A DNA stretch of 59,084 bases, from contig JBAYFO010000017.1 of assembly GCA_041667115.1 (NCBI GenBank), positions 1 to 59,084 of the forward strand. The letters run 5' to 3'. The position numbers and the translations under genes are program-made. Source of the DNA: UBA1563 sp041667115 (GTDB lineage Bacteria; Bacteroidota; Ignavibacteria; Ignavibacteriales; Ignavibacteriaceae). Of the stretch, positions 19,601 to 27,267 are shown piece by piece; positions within the stretch are counted from its first letter, which is position 1, and every line of letters begins with the position of its first letter. The notes below the pieces were generated by a model, which was not told the origin of the DNA, searched no databases, and was given only the letters and a program-made list of their open reading frames with translations.

Positions 19601-20354
19601 AGCGCAGTCAAGAATAATTCAAGCTGAGAATGATCGAAAATCCAGTGAGCTTGAAGAAGCCAGACAATTACAATTATCAATGCTTCCAAAAGAACTTCCT
19701 CAATTACCACATCTTGATATTGCTGTCTATATGAAAACCGCAACAGAAGTCGGTGGTGATTACTATGATTTTATTGTGGGATTAGATGGAACACTCACAG
19801 TGGCAATTGGCGATGCAACCGGTCACGGTATGAAAGCTGGGACAATTGTCTCAATGGTAAAAGCATTATTTTCTTCCGGAGGTTCAAGACTGGATATGAA
19901 AACATTTTTTGATCAAAGCAGTGATGCCTTGAAAGAAATAGAACTTGGAAGATTAATGATGGCGTTTATGATGCTTAAAATTAAATCGAATAGACTTGAA
20001 TTTACCAATGCCGGTATGCCGCCGCTATTCATATACAGAAAACAATCTAAAACAGTTGAAGAGATAATGATAAACGGAATGCCCCTCGGTGCGATGAAAA
20101 ACTTTCCGTATGAAATAAAAGAAACAGAAATAGCAGCCGGAGATACATTGTTGCTTCTAAGTGACGGTATGCCTGAGTTAAAGAACGACAAGGATGAACA
20201 ATTTGGTTATACCCGGTTAAAAGAAAAATTTATATCAGTAGCAGAAAAAGAATCTGAAGAAATTATTTCTTATCTGAAAGAAGAAGGTAAACACTGGACA
20301 AATGATAAAGAGCCTGATGACGATGTGACGTTTGTTGTGATAAAGATTAAATAA
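16662..20354 (+). CDS. Membrane sensor phosphatase: divergent propeller - Y_Y_Y - TM - SpoIIE (D)
   Basis: 1230 residues. Signal peptide about 1-23 (ending SLAQQ). The sensor resembles gene C throughout (both open with NADLVKY/NSDIVQY and share GLEGTVRFNGYEF-like blades). Y_Y_Y about 850-926, membrane helix about 928-950, Ala/Glu-rich coiled coil 957-1000, SpoIIE PP2C with GGDYYD (near 1031), DATGHGMKAG, LSDGMPEL and DDDVTF. The phosphatase half is nearly identical to that of the TPR protein, including long stretches of nucleotide identity (compare 12421-12480 with 19831-19890). The last 20 residues instead follow gene C (KEPDDDVTF). It is the last phosphatase of the run, 66 bp before the second STAS gene. 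Confidence 0.9.
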   Translation: MKKLNVLIQTLLFSICILSISLAQQRYKSETNADLVKYTIKDGLPITNIASVSQTADGYVWISGLEGTVRFNGYEFQEPGKEFGLPDMQFNYYDSTTNTIYFASPDKFLILKDNKFQSFTKHDGYQTSGLPGRSVSFIKKDSKGRVWVGTTTLYIDSKNNGSLTLFENGKFTLFDSSAFPLHNCTDMFETPYEDLIFLSDGKNTSTQTEAYIALYKNDKFERIDESKGVKYYGTKYSYEKVSPVTDDKGNMWIPFIGSGIYSKLDSGTSGVLMYDGKDFHTYPGIEKYLVGNNRVTSVLYLEKDNSVYATIADLNGTVYSKNSSLLFKLVNKKWKKIDLYKDTGPITDLSTKDIIPDYKFSFAKLIPGNNISPDLLAVGVLEETISAEHNDQYFYFDGKWKKYDGFKGFPLSVINNAEVILNPLGFSFYFPNKSIFLKESDGLSGIKIQYPYMFSDKNGIVWIYFSWIENPPDVLFGNDGINVWDGNKLHKITTNEGLSSNTVLRVFEDSKGRIWLTTDKGLDLAKAISTRKDQWVIKINPIQKNDGKIYNSSYVLETKSGDIFTWQNYVRPAYGNIPQADFFLGKLVDDKIVEIPNPLPDNLKKIKYQEHNLYELPNGNLLLVSGYSDSINDLESAESNLLIYDHQKWSEPPSSWNVPEEILSYVGTVKNKMYFLSPGHFYSFDGNKFIDLSDSVNSKADFRILKEANIAGTTTNIQAGNYLYIRLRLKGLAIFDGTKLDFYTTKNGLPTANIYNPVTDLKGNVYFIHNLGGLIINGERFNRYYNDNFSLTGQSAITQDRNGSILTWYNNLGIYVDRESKSQGSIKLSFIKVNSSQYYYNKPSSFSYSENSFVFNYSTLNYKDPKSAIYQHKLEGYDLDWSKSSNLQFSEYQNVPPGDYTFKVIAIDNEGSKTNRVTYAFTILPPFWKTWWAYTFYVFLFGGFLYSIREFELKRQKKNAAIKESKLRAEAAELQAKAAEAQSRIIQAENDRKSSELEEARQLQLSMLPKELPQLPHLDIAVYMKTATEVGGDYYDFIVGLDGTLTVAIGDATGHGMKAGTIVSMVKALFSSGGSRLDMKTFFDQSSDALKEIELGRLMMAFMMLKIKSNRLEFTNAGMPPLFIYRKQSKTVEEIMINGMPLGAMKNFPYEIKETEIAAGDTLLLLSDGMPELKNDKDEQFGYTRLKEKFISVAEKESEEIISYLKEEGKHWTNDKEPDDDVTFVVIKIK

Positions 20355-20420
20355 CAAAATTTCTAATGAGAACAACAATTAATCAAACAATACCTAACAA
20401 TCATATAAAATGGAGTTACA

Positions 20421-20762
20421 ATGAAAATTAATTTAATTGAAAAATACACGGCTGTTGTTCTCGAACTAAAAGGAGAGATAACAATCACTGCTAAAGACGC
20501 AGAATTCGGTGAGATCTTGCTTAAGCTTATCTCGGAAGGGAAGAAAAATATAATAATTGATTTGAAGGAAACGGGATTTGTAAACAGTTCCGGTTTGGGA
20601 ATGTTGATCGCTGGATATACTACAGTTAAAAATGCCGGAGGCGATCTCAAACTTGCTAACGCGACTGAAAAAATCGAGAGCTTACTCATAATCACTAAAC
20701 TTACTTCAGTTTTTGCTAATTATAGCTCAGTAGAAGAAGCGGTTAAAAGTTTTTCAAAATAA
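20421..20762 (+). CDS. STAS-domain anti-sigma factor antagonist (canonical)
   Basis: The 113-residue single STAS domain protein has the standard phosphorylation motif N55-S56-S57-G58-L59-G60. Ser57 is equivalent to the phosphoserine of SpoIIAA/RsbV. GGAG precedes the ATG. It is the likely shared substrate of the RsbW-like kinase at 928 and of the PP2C phosphatases upstream: dephosphorylated protein would bind the kinase and free its target. It closes the partner-switching locus; the next gene is on the opposite strand. Substrate pairing is inference from gene order and family knowledge. Confidence 0.88.
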   Translation: MKINLIEKYTAVVLELKGEITITAKDAEFGEILLKLISEGKKNIIIDLKETGFVNSSGLGMLIAGYTTVKNAGGDLKLANATEKIESLLIITKLTSVFANYSSVEEAVKSFSK

Positions 20763-20786
20763 TAATTTAAGGAGTATGCATTTGTG

Positions 20787-22211
20787 TTACCAAACAAATG
20801 TTCCAACTGCACCCGCTTTTAATGAGTAGGTTAAAGTCTCACTGCCTGCTACTAACTTAAAAACTTGAGTTCCCTCGCTGTCGTTTAGGACGATCATTAC
20901 TTTTTTCCCATCAGTGGTTTTGAATGCAACGTTTGGTAGTGTTGTTGAAACCGTGGAAGCAATACGAACCGCACCCGGACGAACAAATTTTGCAGCGTGA
21001 GCGATAATGTAATAAGCTGGGTTTCGCGTAACGTTATTGCCATCAAGTGTAATTGCGCCAATGCATTGAGTACATCCGCCGGAGGTGTGAGGATTTTGGT
21101 TTGGGTCGGATGCAAGGTTCCACTCAATTACATTGCGGCACCAATTACGCATTCCACCAATGATTAAATTCTTCACGTGCCAATTAATATCTTTAAGAAA
21201 ATCACCGGGTGCGCCGACCCACATTTCCGTGAAGTAGATTGCTTTATCAGGATGTGCCGCTTGCACTTTCGAGAGGTCGTCAATCGTTCCACCGTACAAA
21301 TGGAACGCCGAACCGTTAATATATTTTTTCGCATCGGGATCATTCATAACGGTTATCGGATAATCAGTCCGGTCTGCATTGTGATCGTAAATAATGATCT
21401 TTGTATCGATAGTATTTGTTTTAAAGATCGGACCCAAATAATTTTTGATGAAGTTAGTTTGCTCTGCTGCCGACATGAGCATGCTGGGATTATTTCCTCC
21501 GTAGAGGGGCTCATTTTGAATAGTAATGGCATCGATACGAATTCCGTTAGCTTTCATTTCCTGAATATATTTCACAAAATATTTTGCATAGGCGCTATAA
21601 AACTGAGGTTTTAAACTTCCGCCAATTGAAGAGTTTTGGGTCTTCATCCAAACGGGTGCTGTCCATGGAGAACCGAGAATTTTTATATCCGGATTAATTG
21701 CAAGAATTTGTTTCAGAATAGGAATTAAATCTTTCTGTTCCGGATCCAGACTAAATTGTGTCATTGCCGTATCGGTTTGTCCGTAGGGGAGATCATCATA
21801 GGTAAAGACACGATCACTTAGATCGGACGCGCCGATACTGATACGCAAATAACTGATCCCAATATTATTTCCATCTGTCGCGAATAATTCTTTCAACAAA
21901 GTTTCTTTTGCGGAAGCATCCATTTGATTAAGAAGAATAGCGCTGCCGCCTGTAAGCGCACATCCAAATCCATCGATGGACTGGAAAGTTTGTGATTCGA
22001 ATACTTCTAAGGTTTGTACGCTTCCACCGATAACGGTAGCCTGAGTAACACTTTGTTGTTGGAAGAGAACAGATTTGTCGGGATTGGTAAGCCAGAATTG
22101 GACCGAAGATGAAGCCGTATCCGTCTTCTGAGCTTCCGGGTTTGTGGCACATGATATAAAGGTAGTTAAAATAAAGAGGGAGACCAGATATTTTTTTGAG
22201 TTCTTAATCAT
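20787..22211 (-). CDS. Glycoside hydrolase family 30 lipoprotein
   Basis: 474 residues. The N-terminus is a lipoprotein-type signal (YLVSLFILTTFISC, Cys at the lipobox). The (beta/alpha)8 catalytic domain has LGSPWTAPVWMKT, the acid/base Glu near 234 (IQNEPLYGG) and the nucleophile Glu near 329 (YFTEMWVG). A short beta domain at the C-terminus begins around AAKFVRPGAVRI. GH30 enzymes cleave beta-glucosyl, beta-1,6-glucan or xylan linkages; the exact substrate cannot be read here. The start at 22211 is preferred because AAAGGA precedes that ATG and it begins the signal peptide; the frame is open 17 codons further. It is convergent with the STAS gene. Confidence 0.9.
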   Translation of the reverse strand: MIKNSKKYLVSLFILTTFISCATNPEAQKTDTASSSVQFWLTNPDKSVLFQQQSVTQATVIGGSVQTLEVFESQTFQSIDGFGCALTGGSAILLNQMDASAKETLLKELFATDGNNIGISYLRISIGASDLSDRVFTYDDLPYGQTDTAMTQFSLDPEQKDLIPILKQILAINPDIKILGSPWTAPVWMKTQNSSIGGSLKPQFYSAYAKYFVKYIQEMKANGIRIDAITIQNEPLYGGNNPSMLMSAAEQTNFIKNYLGPIFKTNTIDTKIIIYDHNADRTDYPITVMNDPDAKKYINGSAFHLYGGTIDDLSKVQAAHPDKAIYFTEMWVGAPGDFLKDINWHVKNLIIGGMRNWCRNVIEWNLASDPNQNPHTSGGCTQCIGAITLDGNNVTRNPAYYIIAHAAKFVRPGAVRIASTVSTTLPNVAFKTTDGKKVMIVLNDSEGTQVFKLVAGSETLTYSLKAGAVGTFVW

Positions 22212-22368
22212 ATAAAATCCTTTTGAGAGCGATCTTGACGTTGCGGAAATAATTTGTATCAAACATTTATTTTAAAAAGATGTTTAGGGCATTCATAAAT
22301 TACAAAATTATTCACCTTTGAAAAAAGAGAAGTTCTTTATCTTCGGGAGCTTGTGCCGACGGAAGTTT

Positions 22369-23247
22369 TTAGTCCCGAAGAATTAAAATTGCGCCAAGCA
22401 GAATAAACAAAACAGCTATCGTCTTCTTTAAAAGATTTGCATCTTTGAATATTTTCCCGCCAATAATTGTCGCCCACAAAACGGAAGTTCGCTTAACAGC
22501 CAATGTTAAAGCCACCGAAGCCAGACTTATGGAAACAACCTGCGTATAGCGGTAACCGATCGTGAATAATGAAATCAGAACTATCCAACCGAGGTCTTGT
22601 TTCTTAAAATTTATTAAAACTTCCTCTCTCTTCTTTTGGAATGAAAAAAAGATCAGCGAAAAAAGGATTGCAAAAAAGAGATGTTGAAAAGCAGTCAACG
22701 AAATGGGGGAAAGATGCATTTTTGCCAGCAGCAGTTTATCCATTATTGATGAAGCCGTAAAGAGTAACAAAGCGGCAAGAACGTAGCGGTGATATTTCGA
22801 TTTTATGAAAACATTTAAAGGGAAAAGAATTTCCTTTAAATTTTTACTTTCCAAAATATAGGTGCCCGCTACAAGAGAAATTAATCCTAGAACTTCCGAA
22901 GTTTTTAGTGATTCCCCCAGAAGAAAAAAAGCAAAGATTGCTACAAATCCGGGAGTTAATGCAAGCAAGGGAAGAGCGTTGCTTATTTGCAAATTTTTCA
23001 ATGCGGTCATTACGCATAAAAAAGCAGCCACACCGATTATTGATTTAACGAAAAGAATTGAAAGATTCGAAGTGTTTATCGTTGCATAATCAATTGCTAA
23101 AAAAAAGGGAATCGAAAAAACCAGATTAACAATTGCCAGCAGAAACGAAAATTCAAGCGGGCTGCGGTTAAACAATACTTTCTTTTGAGCAATTGCTGCA
23201 AACGCAGAAAAAAATGACGAGATTAAAGCAATGAAAAACCAGGTCAT
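22369..23247 (-). CDS. EamA/DMT-family transporter
   Basis: The 292-residue integral membrane protein has about ten hydrophobic helices arranged as two EamA repeats. The first half ends at FALLGESL-type sequence (FFLLGESLKTSEVLGLISLVAG), and the second half ends with KKTIAVLFILLGAILILRD. Family members export or exchange small metabolites such as amino acids or nucleotides. No substrate can be assigned. It lies on the minus strand between the TonB receptor and the GH30 gene, 37 bp downstream of the receptor start side of the cluster, with no obvious shared pathway. Confidence 0.85.
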   Translation of the reverse strand: MTWFFIALISSFFSAFAAIAQKKVLFNRSPLEFSFLLAIVNLVFSIPFFLAIDYATINTSNLSILFVKSIIGVAAFLCVMTALKNLQISNALPLLALTPGFVAIFAFFLLGESLKTSEVLGLISLVAGTYILESKNLKEILFPLNVFIKSKYHRYVLAALLLFTASSIMDKLLLAKMHLSPISLTAFQHLFFAILFSLIFFSFQKKREEVLINFKKQDLGWIVLISLFTIGYRYTQVVSISLASVALTLAVKRTSVLWATIIGGKIFKDANLLKKTIAVLFILLGAILILRD

Positions 23248-23284
23248 ACTATTTTACTAAGTGCTGATGAAAAAGTATTCAAGA

Positions 23285-25663
23285 TTACCAATGCAGATTA
23301 AGTTTTAGAAATAAATTTCTTCCCGGTTCGCTTCTGTTAAATCCACGGCTGGTTGACAAATGATCCCGGTATTCTTTGTTAAAAATGTTTTCAATTCCAC
23401 CGGAAATTTGCAGATCGACTCCTCCAAATTTAAGAGAAGCTATACTGCAAAATAAATTTAAATATGCGTAACCGGGAGTTGTTTTTTCTCCAACGGCAAC
23501 GTTCTTCTGTGCGTCAAAAACGGTCGCAGATAGATCAGTTTCAAGATATTCAAACAAATTGAATTTAATTCCAAAATTGCCGTTCAATGGTGAAATTGCA
23601 GGAAGATTGCCGTTTGCTGTGAGGTCGTCTCCTTTTACATAAGAAGCCGTAAAGTGGAAAACAAAATTATTGTAAAAATTATAATCGGTATGGAAATCAA
23701 AACCATATAATCGGGCAGAACCGATATTTGTTTTTATGTAGGCGTTTCTTCCTTCAAATGTCCCGGGTATTTCGGCTACCAGATCATTAAAACTGTTGAA
23801 GAAAACACTCGTTACAAATTTAAAATCAGACAAATAATAGCGGACTCCAAAATCGGCGGACTTACTTTTTTCCGGTTTAAGGTTCGGATCGCCGACACGT
23901 ACATAACTTCCTTGATCTATATATTGAAACCTCTCTTCAAGAGAAGGGGAGCGAAATGCGTAACCGAGGCTCATAGTAAGGTCAAGATTAGTATTTAATG
24001 AATATTTTAAACCGACATTTTCACTATAGGAAACTTCGTTTTTGTTTGTCTTATCCCAAATAACTTTTTGTCCTATAGGAGTATTGTTGAGTACTCCATT
24101 TACTATTTCATAAATGGGATTGAAAGTTGTCTCACCGGAAATGTTAACTTTATCAACGCGTGCGCCGAGTGATAAAGATAATTTATCTTTTATTAACTCT
24201 ACATCATCCTGCGCGAACAAACCGAGACTTTTATATTTTGAATCCGGCAAAGGTTTCTCCCCGATAATTTTGTTTGTTGTACTTTTTACATTTCCTTGAA
24301 CATCGAGCACTTCTATTTTTTGAAATTTTTCACGATCCCCGTTGTAGCTTCTGTCCCAATAATCTAAACCTAAAACAAGATTATTGTTCTCATCCAGTAA
24401 AAGATTTCCTTGCAATTGAACGTTATTGTTTTTATGGACTGCATCGGGAGTTATTTTTAATACGCTAACTCTTTTAGCCGGGGTTGTTCCAATAGCTGCT
24501 ATATTTTGTATTGTATTGGGTAAGTTCTCAACATTTCTATCGATAACTTGATAAGCATATTTAGCTGAAAGTTTATAAAAAGTTTTTGAAATATTTCGAA
24601 TTTCATACCTCGTTGAGATCATCTCCCGCTTTTCGTTGGGGTAACGGACGTCGGCGTTGTCGGGGAAAGCAGAAGCTCCCGGAATTCCAACATTTTCTGC
24701 TTTAAATAATTGATAATCGATCTTCAGAGAATTATTTTCCAGAGGAATTATATTTAAAGCTCCGGAAAAACTATAATCCGTAAATTGGCTATTCTTCAAT
24801 TCTCCTGATGGTGTTTGTGTATTTCCTGCTTTTCTAAATGAGCCTGCAAGTTTAGATGACCAGACAGAGCTTCCGCTATTAAGTGAACCCGACCATGACG
24901 ATAAATTATTTACAGAACTAAAACCGGATGAAACATTCCCACTCATCGTGAACTTTTCATATAACTGTGGTCCTTTAGTAATGATGTTTATAATTCCTCC
25001 TGTTGCACCGGAACCAAAAATCGAAGAGGAGGCTCCTTTAATAACTTCAATTTTTTCAACGTCACTTAAATCGATCATCGAAAGACGGGCGGCAACATCC
25101 GTTGAAGTTGCAATTCTATTTCCATCTATAAGGGTAACAATATTTTCTCTGTTTAATCCGCGAATACTTACTTCGGTTCCCCAAATGCCATCTCGTAAAA
25201 GAGATATTCCAGGCTGGTTTTTCATCACATCAGAAAGCGATTGGAAAGGTTTGCTTTCAATTTGTTCTTTCCCGATTAATAATTCAGAATAGGGGGAATT
25301 GCGTAAATATTTTTCGGTTCTATTAGAACTTACGATCACTTCATCTAATTCTATTAATGAAGGTTCAAGCATGAAATTTTTTGTTTTTGACCCGGAAGCG
25401 ACAGTAACTTCCTCCGACAGAGATTTATAGCCAAGCCGTGAGACTTTTATCAGATAATTCCCTTTTGGGATATCTCTTAAAAAATAATATCCTTCACTAT
25501 TTGTAGCGGTGGAATAATTATGAGAAATGATTACGGTGGCTCCCGAAAGAGCGGTGCCGTTTTTAGAATCGGTTACTCTTCCGCTAAGTGATAAATCCTG
25601 TGCGAAAATATTTGTTAAAAGTGAAAACGAAAACAAGAAAAACAGTACAGATTTAGAATTCAT
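23285..25663 (-). CDS. TonB-dependent outer membrane receptor
   Basis: 792 residues. Signal peptide (to about residue 21, NIFAQ). A carboxypeptidase-regulatory-like beta domain covers about 25-105 (SLSGRVTDSKNGTALSGATV). The plug domain (about 125-240) contains SDVMKNQPGISLLRDG and GSGATGGIINIIT. The rest is a 22-strand-type barrel ending in an aromatic residue (FLKLNLHW). The length is typical of siderophore, cobalamin or metal receptors. No SusD partner follows, so a glycan SusC role is unlikely. AGG precedes the ATG by 7 bases. The substrate is unknown; no riboswitch was recognised upstream. Confidence 0.92.
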   Translation of the reverse strand: MNSKSVLFFLFSFSLLTNIFAQDLSLSGRVTDSKNGTALSGATVIISHNYSTATNSEGYYFLRDIPKGNYLIKVSRLGYKSLSEEVTVASGSKTKNFMLEPSLIELDEVIVSSNRTEKYLRNSPYSELLIGKEQIESKPFQSLSDVMKNQPGISLLRDGIWGTEVSIRGLNRENIVTLIDGNRIATSTDVAARLSMIDLSDVEKIEVIKGASSSIFGSGATGGIINIITKGPQLYEKFTMSGNVSSGFSSVNNLSSWSGSLNSGSSVWSSKLAGSFRKAGNTQTPSGELKNSQFTDYSFSGALNIIPLENNSLKIDYQLFKAENVGIPGASAFPDNADVRYPNEKREMISTRYEIRNISKTFYKLSAKYAYQVIDRNVENLPNTIQNIAAIGTTPAKRVSVLKITPDAVHKNNNVQLQGNLLLDENNNLVLGLDYWDRSYNGDREKFQKIEVLDVQGNVKSTTNKIIGEKPLPDSKYKSLGLFAQDDVELIKDKLSLSLGARVDKVNISGETTFNPIYEIVNGVLNNTPIGQKVIWDKTNKNEVSYSENVGLKYSLNTNLDLTMSLGYAFRSPSLEERFQYIDQGSYVRVGDPNLKPEKSKSADFGVRYYLSDFKFVTSVFFNSFNDLVAEIPGTFEGRNAYIKTNIGSARLYGFDFHTDYNFYNNFVFHFTASYVKGDDLTANGNLPAISPLNGNFGIKFNLFEYLETDLSATVFDAQKNVAVGEKTTPGYAYLNLFCSIASLKFGGVDLQISGGIENIFNKEYRDHLSTSRGFNRSEPGRNLFLKLNLHW

Positions 25664-25947
25664 TTTTTGCCTAATGCCATGTTAAAAGATATTGCCCAGC
25701 GGTCAATAATAAAGTGATGATTTACTATTTAAAGGTCAGGTTTTGTTTAAATTCAATTTAGAGGTTTTTAAAAATTCAATTCATAAAAATAATATTAAAG
25801 TAGTGAATTACCAGTGTGAAATTTATTTAGAGCAAAATAATCTAACAATGAGTGACCTGCAGACTTAAAAGAATATTCCGTCTGCATAGGTTTTCAAAGA
25901 GAACTCCCAGATAATTTTTAAAAAATTAAAATATTTATAAAAAAGAC
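25664..25947. other. Intergenic region upstream of the TonB receptor
   Basis: AT-rich region with no ORF supported. It presumably carries the promoter of the minus-strand TonB receptor. The only structure seen is an inverted repeat TGCAGAC (25858-25864) / GTCTGCA (25880-25886) with a 15-base spacer. This could be an operator for either flanking transcript or a weak hairpin. Confidence 0.4.
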
Positions 25948-25978
25948 TTGCTTTTTAAAAAAAAGTATTTTAGGTTTG
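25948..25978 (+). promoter_or_regulatory. Bacteroidota-type promoter for candidate small RNA
   Basis: TTG at 25948-25950 and TAGGTTTG at 25971-25978 match the -33 (TTTG/TTG) and -7 (TAnnTTTG) boxes known from Bacteroidota sigma factors, with a 20-base spacer. Predicted transcription starts around 25983-25985, exactly at the first hairpin of the RNA below. Confidence 0.65.
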
Positions 25979-25984
25979 CACCAC

Positions 25985-26050
25985 GATTCATTATGCTTAC
26001 CCCCCATAGTGAATCTTCCCACGCCCGGTAGCCCTCCACCGGGCATTTTT
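25985..26050 (+). ncRNA. Candidate small RNA with two C-rich-loop hairpins
   Basis: Hairpin 1 has an 11-bp stem, GATTCATTATG (25985-25995) with CATAGTGAATC (26005-26015), containing one G-U pair and a 9-base loop CTTACCCCC. After seven bases, hairpin 2 has a 7-bp GC stem, GCCCGGT (26023-26029) with ACCGGGC (26038-26044), and loop AGCCCTCC. It is followed by ATTTTTATTTT, an intrinsic terminator. A matched promoter ends immediately upstream. Both loops are C-rich and could pair with Shine-Dalgarno sequences, as in known C-rich-loop regulatory RNAs. It lies 69 bp before the aminotransferase gene, so it may instead be a terminated leader. No family was recognised. Confidence 0.6.
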
Positions 26051-26118
26051 ATTTTAAACTTTCTGGAAAATTGCTTAAATATCAAATGCCTTTTTATCAT
26101 TTTTTGGAAGAAATTACA

Positions 26119-27201
26119 ATGGAACAGATAACGTATAATATTAAACCAAGAACTTCAAAGATCGAATTGCCTTCAAAACTAGGCTTTGGAGCTATTTTTA
26201 CCGATCATATTTTTGAAATGGATTATAACCCCGAAAATGGATGGCACAATTTTGCTATTAAACCTGTGGAAAGATTATCAGTTCATCCGGCAGCAATGTT
26301 TATCCATTACGGGCAGTCAATTTTCGAAGGACTTAAAGCCTTTCGCACTGTTAATGGTGAAGCGGTGATCTTTCGGCCGGAAAATCATATAAAAAGAATG
26401 AACAATTCTGCCAGGCGACTTTGTATGCCTCAAATTGATGAAGCGTTTATACTTGAAGCCCTAAAAGAATTAATTTCGATCGAGCAAGGGTGGATTCCCA
26501 CTGGTAGCGGAGAATCACTTTATATTCGACCGATCATGTTTGGAACCGACGAAGTGTTAGGGGTTCATCCTTCGAGAAATTATAAGTTTATTATAATGTT
26601 ATCTCCTGTAGGAGCTTATTATCCTGAGGGATTTAAACCGGTAAAAATTTTGATGCAGGATGATTACGTCCGTGCGGTAAGAAAGGGAGTTGGAGATGCA
26701 AAAACTTCCGGGAATTACGGTGCAAGTCTTTTAGCCACCGAAATTGCACAACGATTAGGTTATACGCAAGTATTATGGCTTGATGGGGTTGAACAAAAAT
26801 ATCTTGAAGAAGTCGGAACGATGAATATTTTTGTTGAATTTGAAAATGAAATTGCCACTCCTAAACTTACAGGAAGTATTCTTCCGGGAATTACGCGGGC
26901 ATCAATTATTCAGTTGTTAAAAGAAAAAAAATACACCGTTAACGAACGCCTTATCAGCGTAGATGAATTTATTGAAGCGTATGATAAGGGGAAAATAAAA
27001 GGCGTTTTTGGAACAGGTACTGCCGCCATTATTTCTCCGGTTGCTGAAGTTACATTTAAAGATAAAAAGATGATCATTAATAATGGAGAAGCAAGTAGTC
27101 TTGCTGTAAAACTTTTCAACGAAATTACTGAAATTCAAAAGGGCAGTGCCCCGGATAATTTTGGATGGGTTATAAAAGTTGCCTCTGAGGTTACGGTATA
27201 A
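26119..27201 (+). CDS. ilvE: Branched-chain amino acid aminotransferase
   Basis: 360-residue fold-type IV PLP enzyme that interconverts Leu/Ile/Val with their 2-keto acids. GQSIFEGLKAFR, the PLP-binding Lys195 (GDAKTSGNYGASL), YLEEVGTMNIF, the phosphate-binding LTGSILPGITR and GTGTAAIISPV mark it as a BCAT of the longer class (about 350-370 residues). The frame is open to 26071, but ATG 26119, preceded by GGAAG, matches the family N-terminus. The gene stands alone, downstream of the candidate small RNA, and ends at an intrinsic terminator. Confidence 0.93.
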   Translation: MEQITYNIKPRTSKIELPSKLGFGAIFTDHIFEMDYNPENGWHNFAIKPVERLSVHPAAMFIHYGQSIFEGLKAFRTVNGEAVIFRPENHIKRMNNSARRLCMPQIDEAFILEALKELISIEQGWIPTGSGESLYIRPIMFGTDEVLGVHPSRNYKFIIMLSPVGAYYPEGFKPVKILMQDDYVRAVRKGVGDAKTSGNYGASLLATEIAQRLGYTQVLWLDGVEQKYLEEVGTMNIFVEFENEIATPKLTGSILPGITRASIIQLLKEKKYTVNERLISVDEFIEAYDKGKIKGVFGTGTAAIISPVAEVTFKDKKMIINNGEASSLAVKLFNEITEIQKGSAPDNFGWVIKVASEVTV

Positions 27202-27229
27202 GACCGGTATTTTTTTTAATTTGTTTTTC

Positions 27230-27256
27230 AACTCTTCTTTCGGGAAGAGTTTTTTT
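27230..27256 (+). terminator. Intrinsic terminator after ilvE
   Basis: Stem AACTCTTC (27230-27237) / GAAGAGTT (27244-27251), loop TTTCGG, followed by a T run. It separates ilvE from the alkaline phosphatase gene, which starts only 12 bases later. Confidence 0.8.
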
Positions 27257-27267
27257 ATAGGCTGTTG

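Noticed and set aside
20768..20829. AAGGAGT followed by ATG and 17 codons after the second STAS gene
   Set aside because: The spacing is too short and the frame lies inside the convergent GH30 gene; it is at best a relic.
25993..26031. Possible 12-residue leader peptide (MLTPHSESSHAR) before ilvE
   Set aside because: No Shine-Dalgarno and no Leu/Ile/Val codon run, so classical attenuation is not supported.
25664..26070. Cobalamin or similar riboswitch for the TonB receptor
   Set aside because: No recognisable conserved box was found on the minus strand; the GC-rich part is better explained by plus-strand hairpins.
25918..26100. Minus-strand frame of 60 codons across the candidate small RNA (MPGGGLPGVGRF region)
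   Set aside because: It is generated by the palindromic stems; there is no ribosome-binding site, and the promoter and terminator are on the plus strand.
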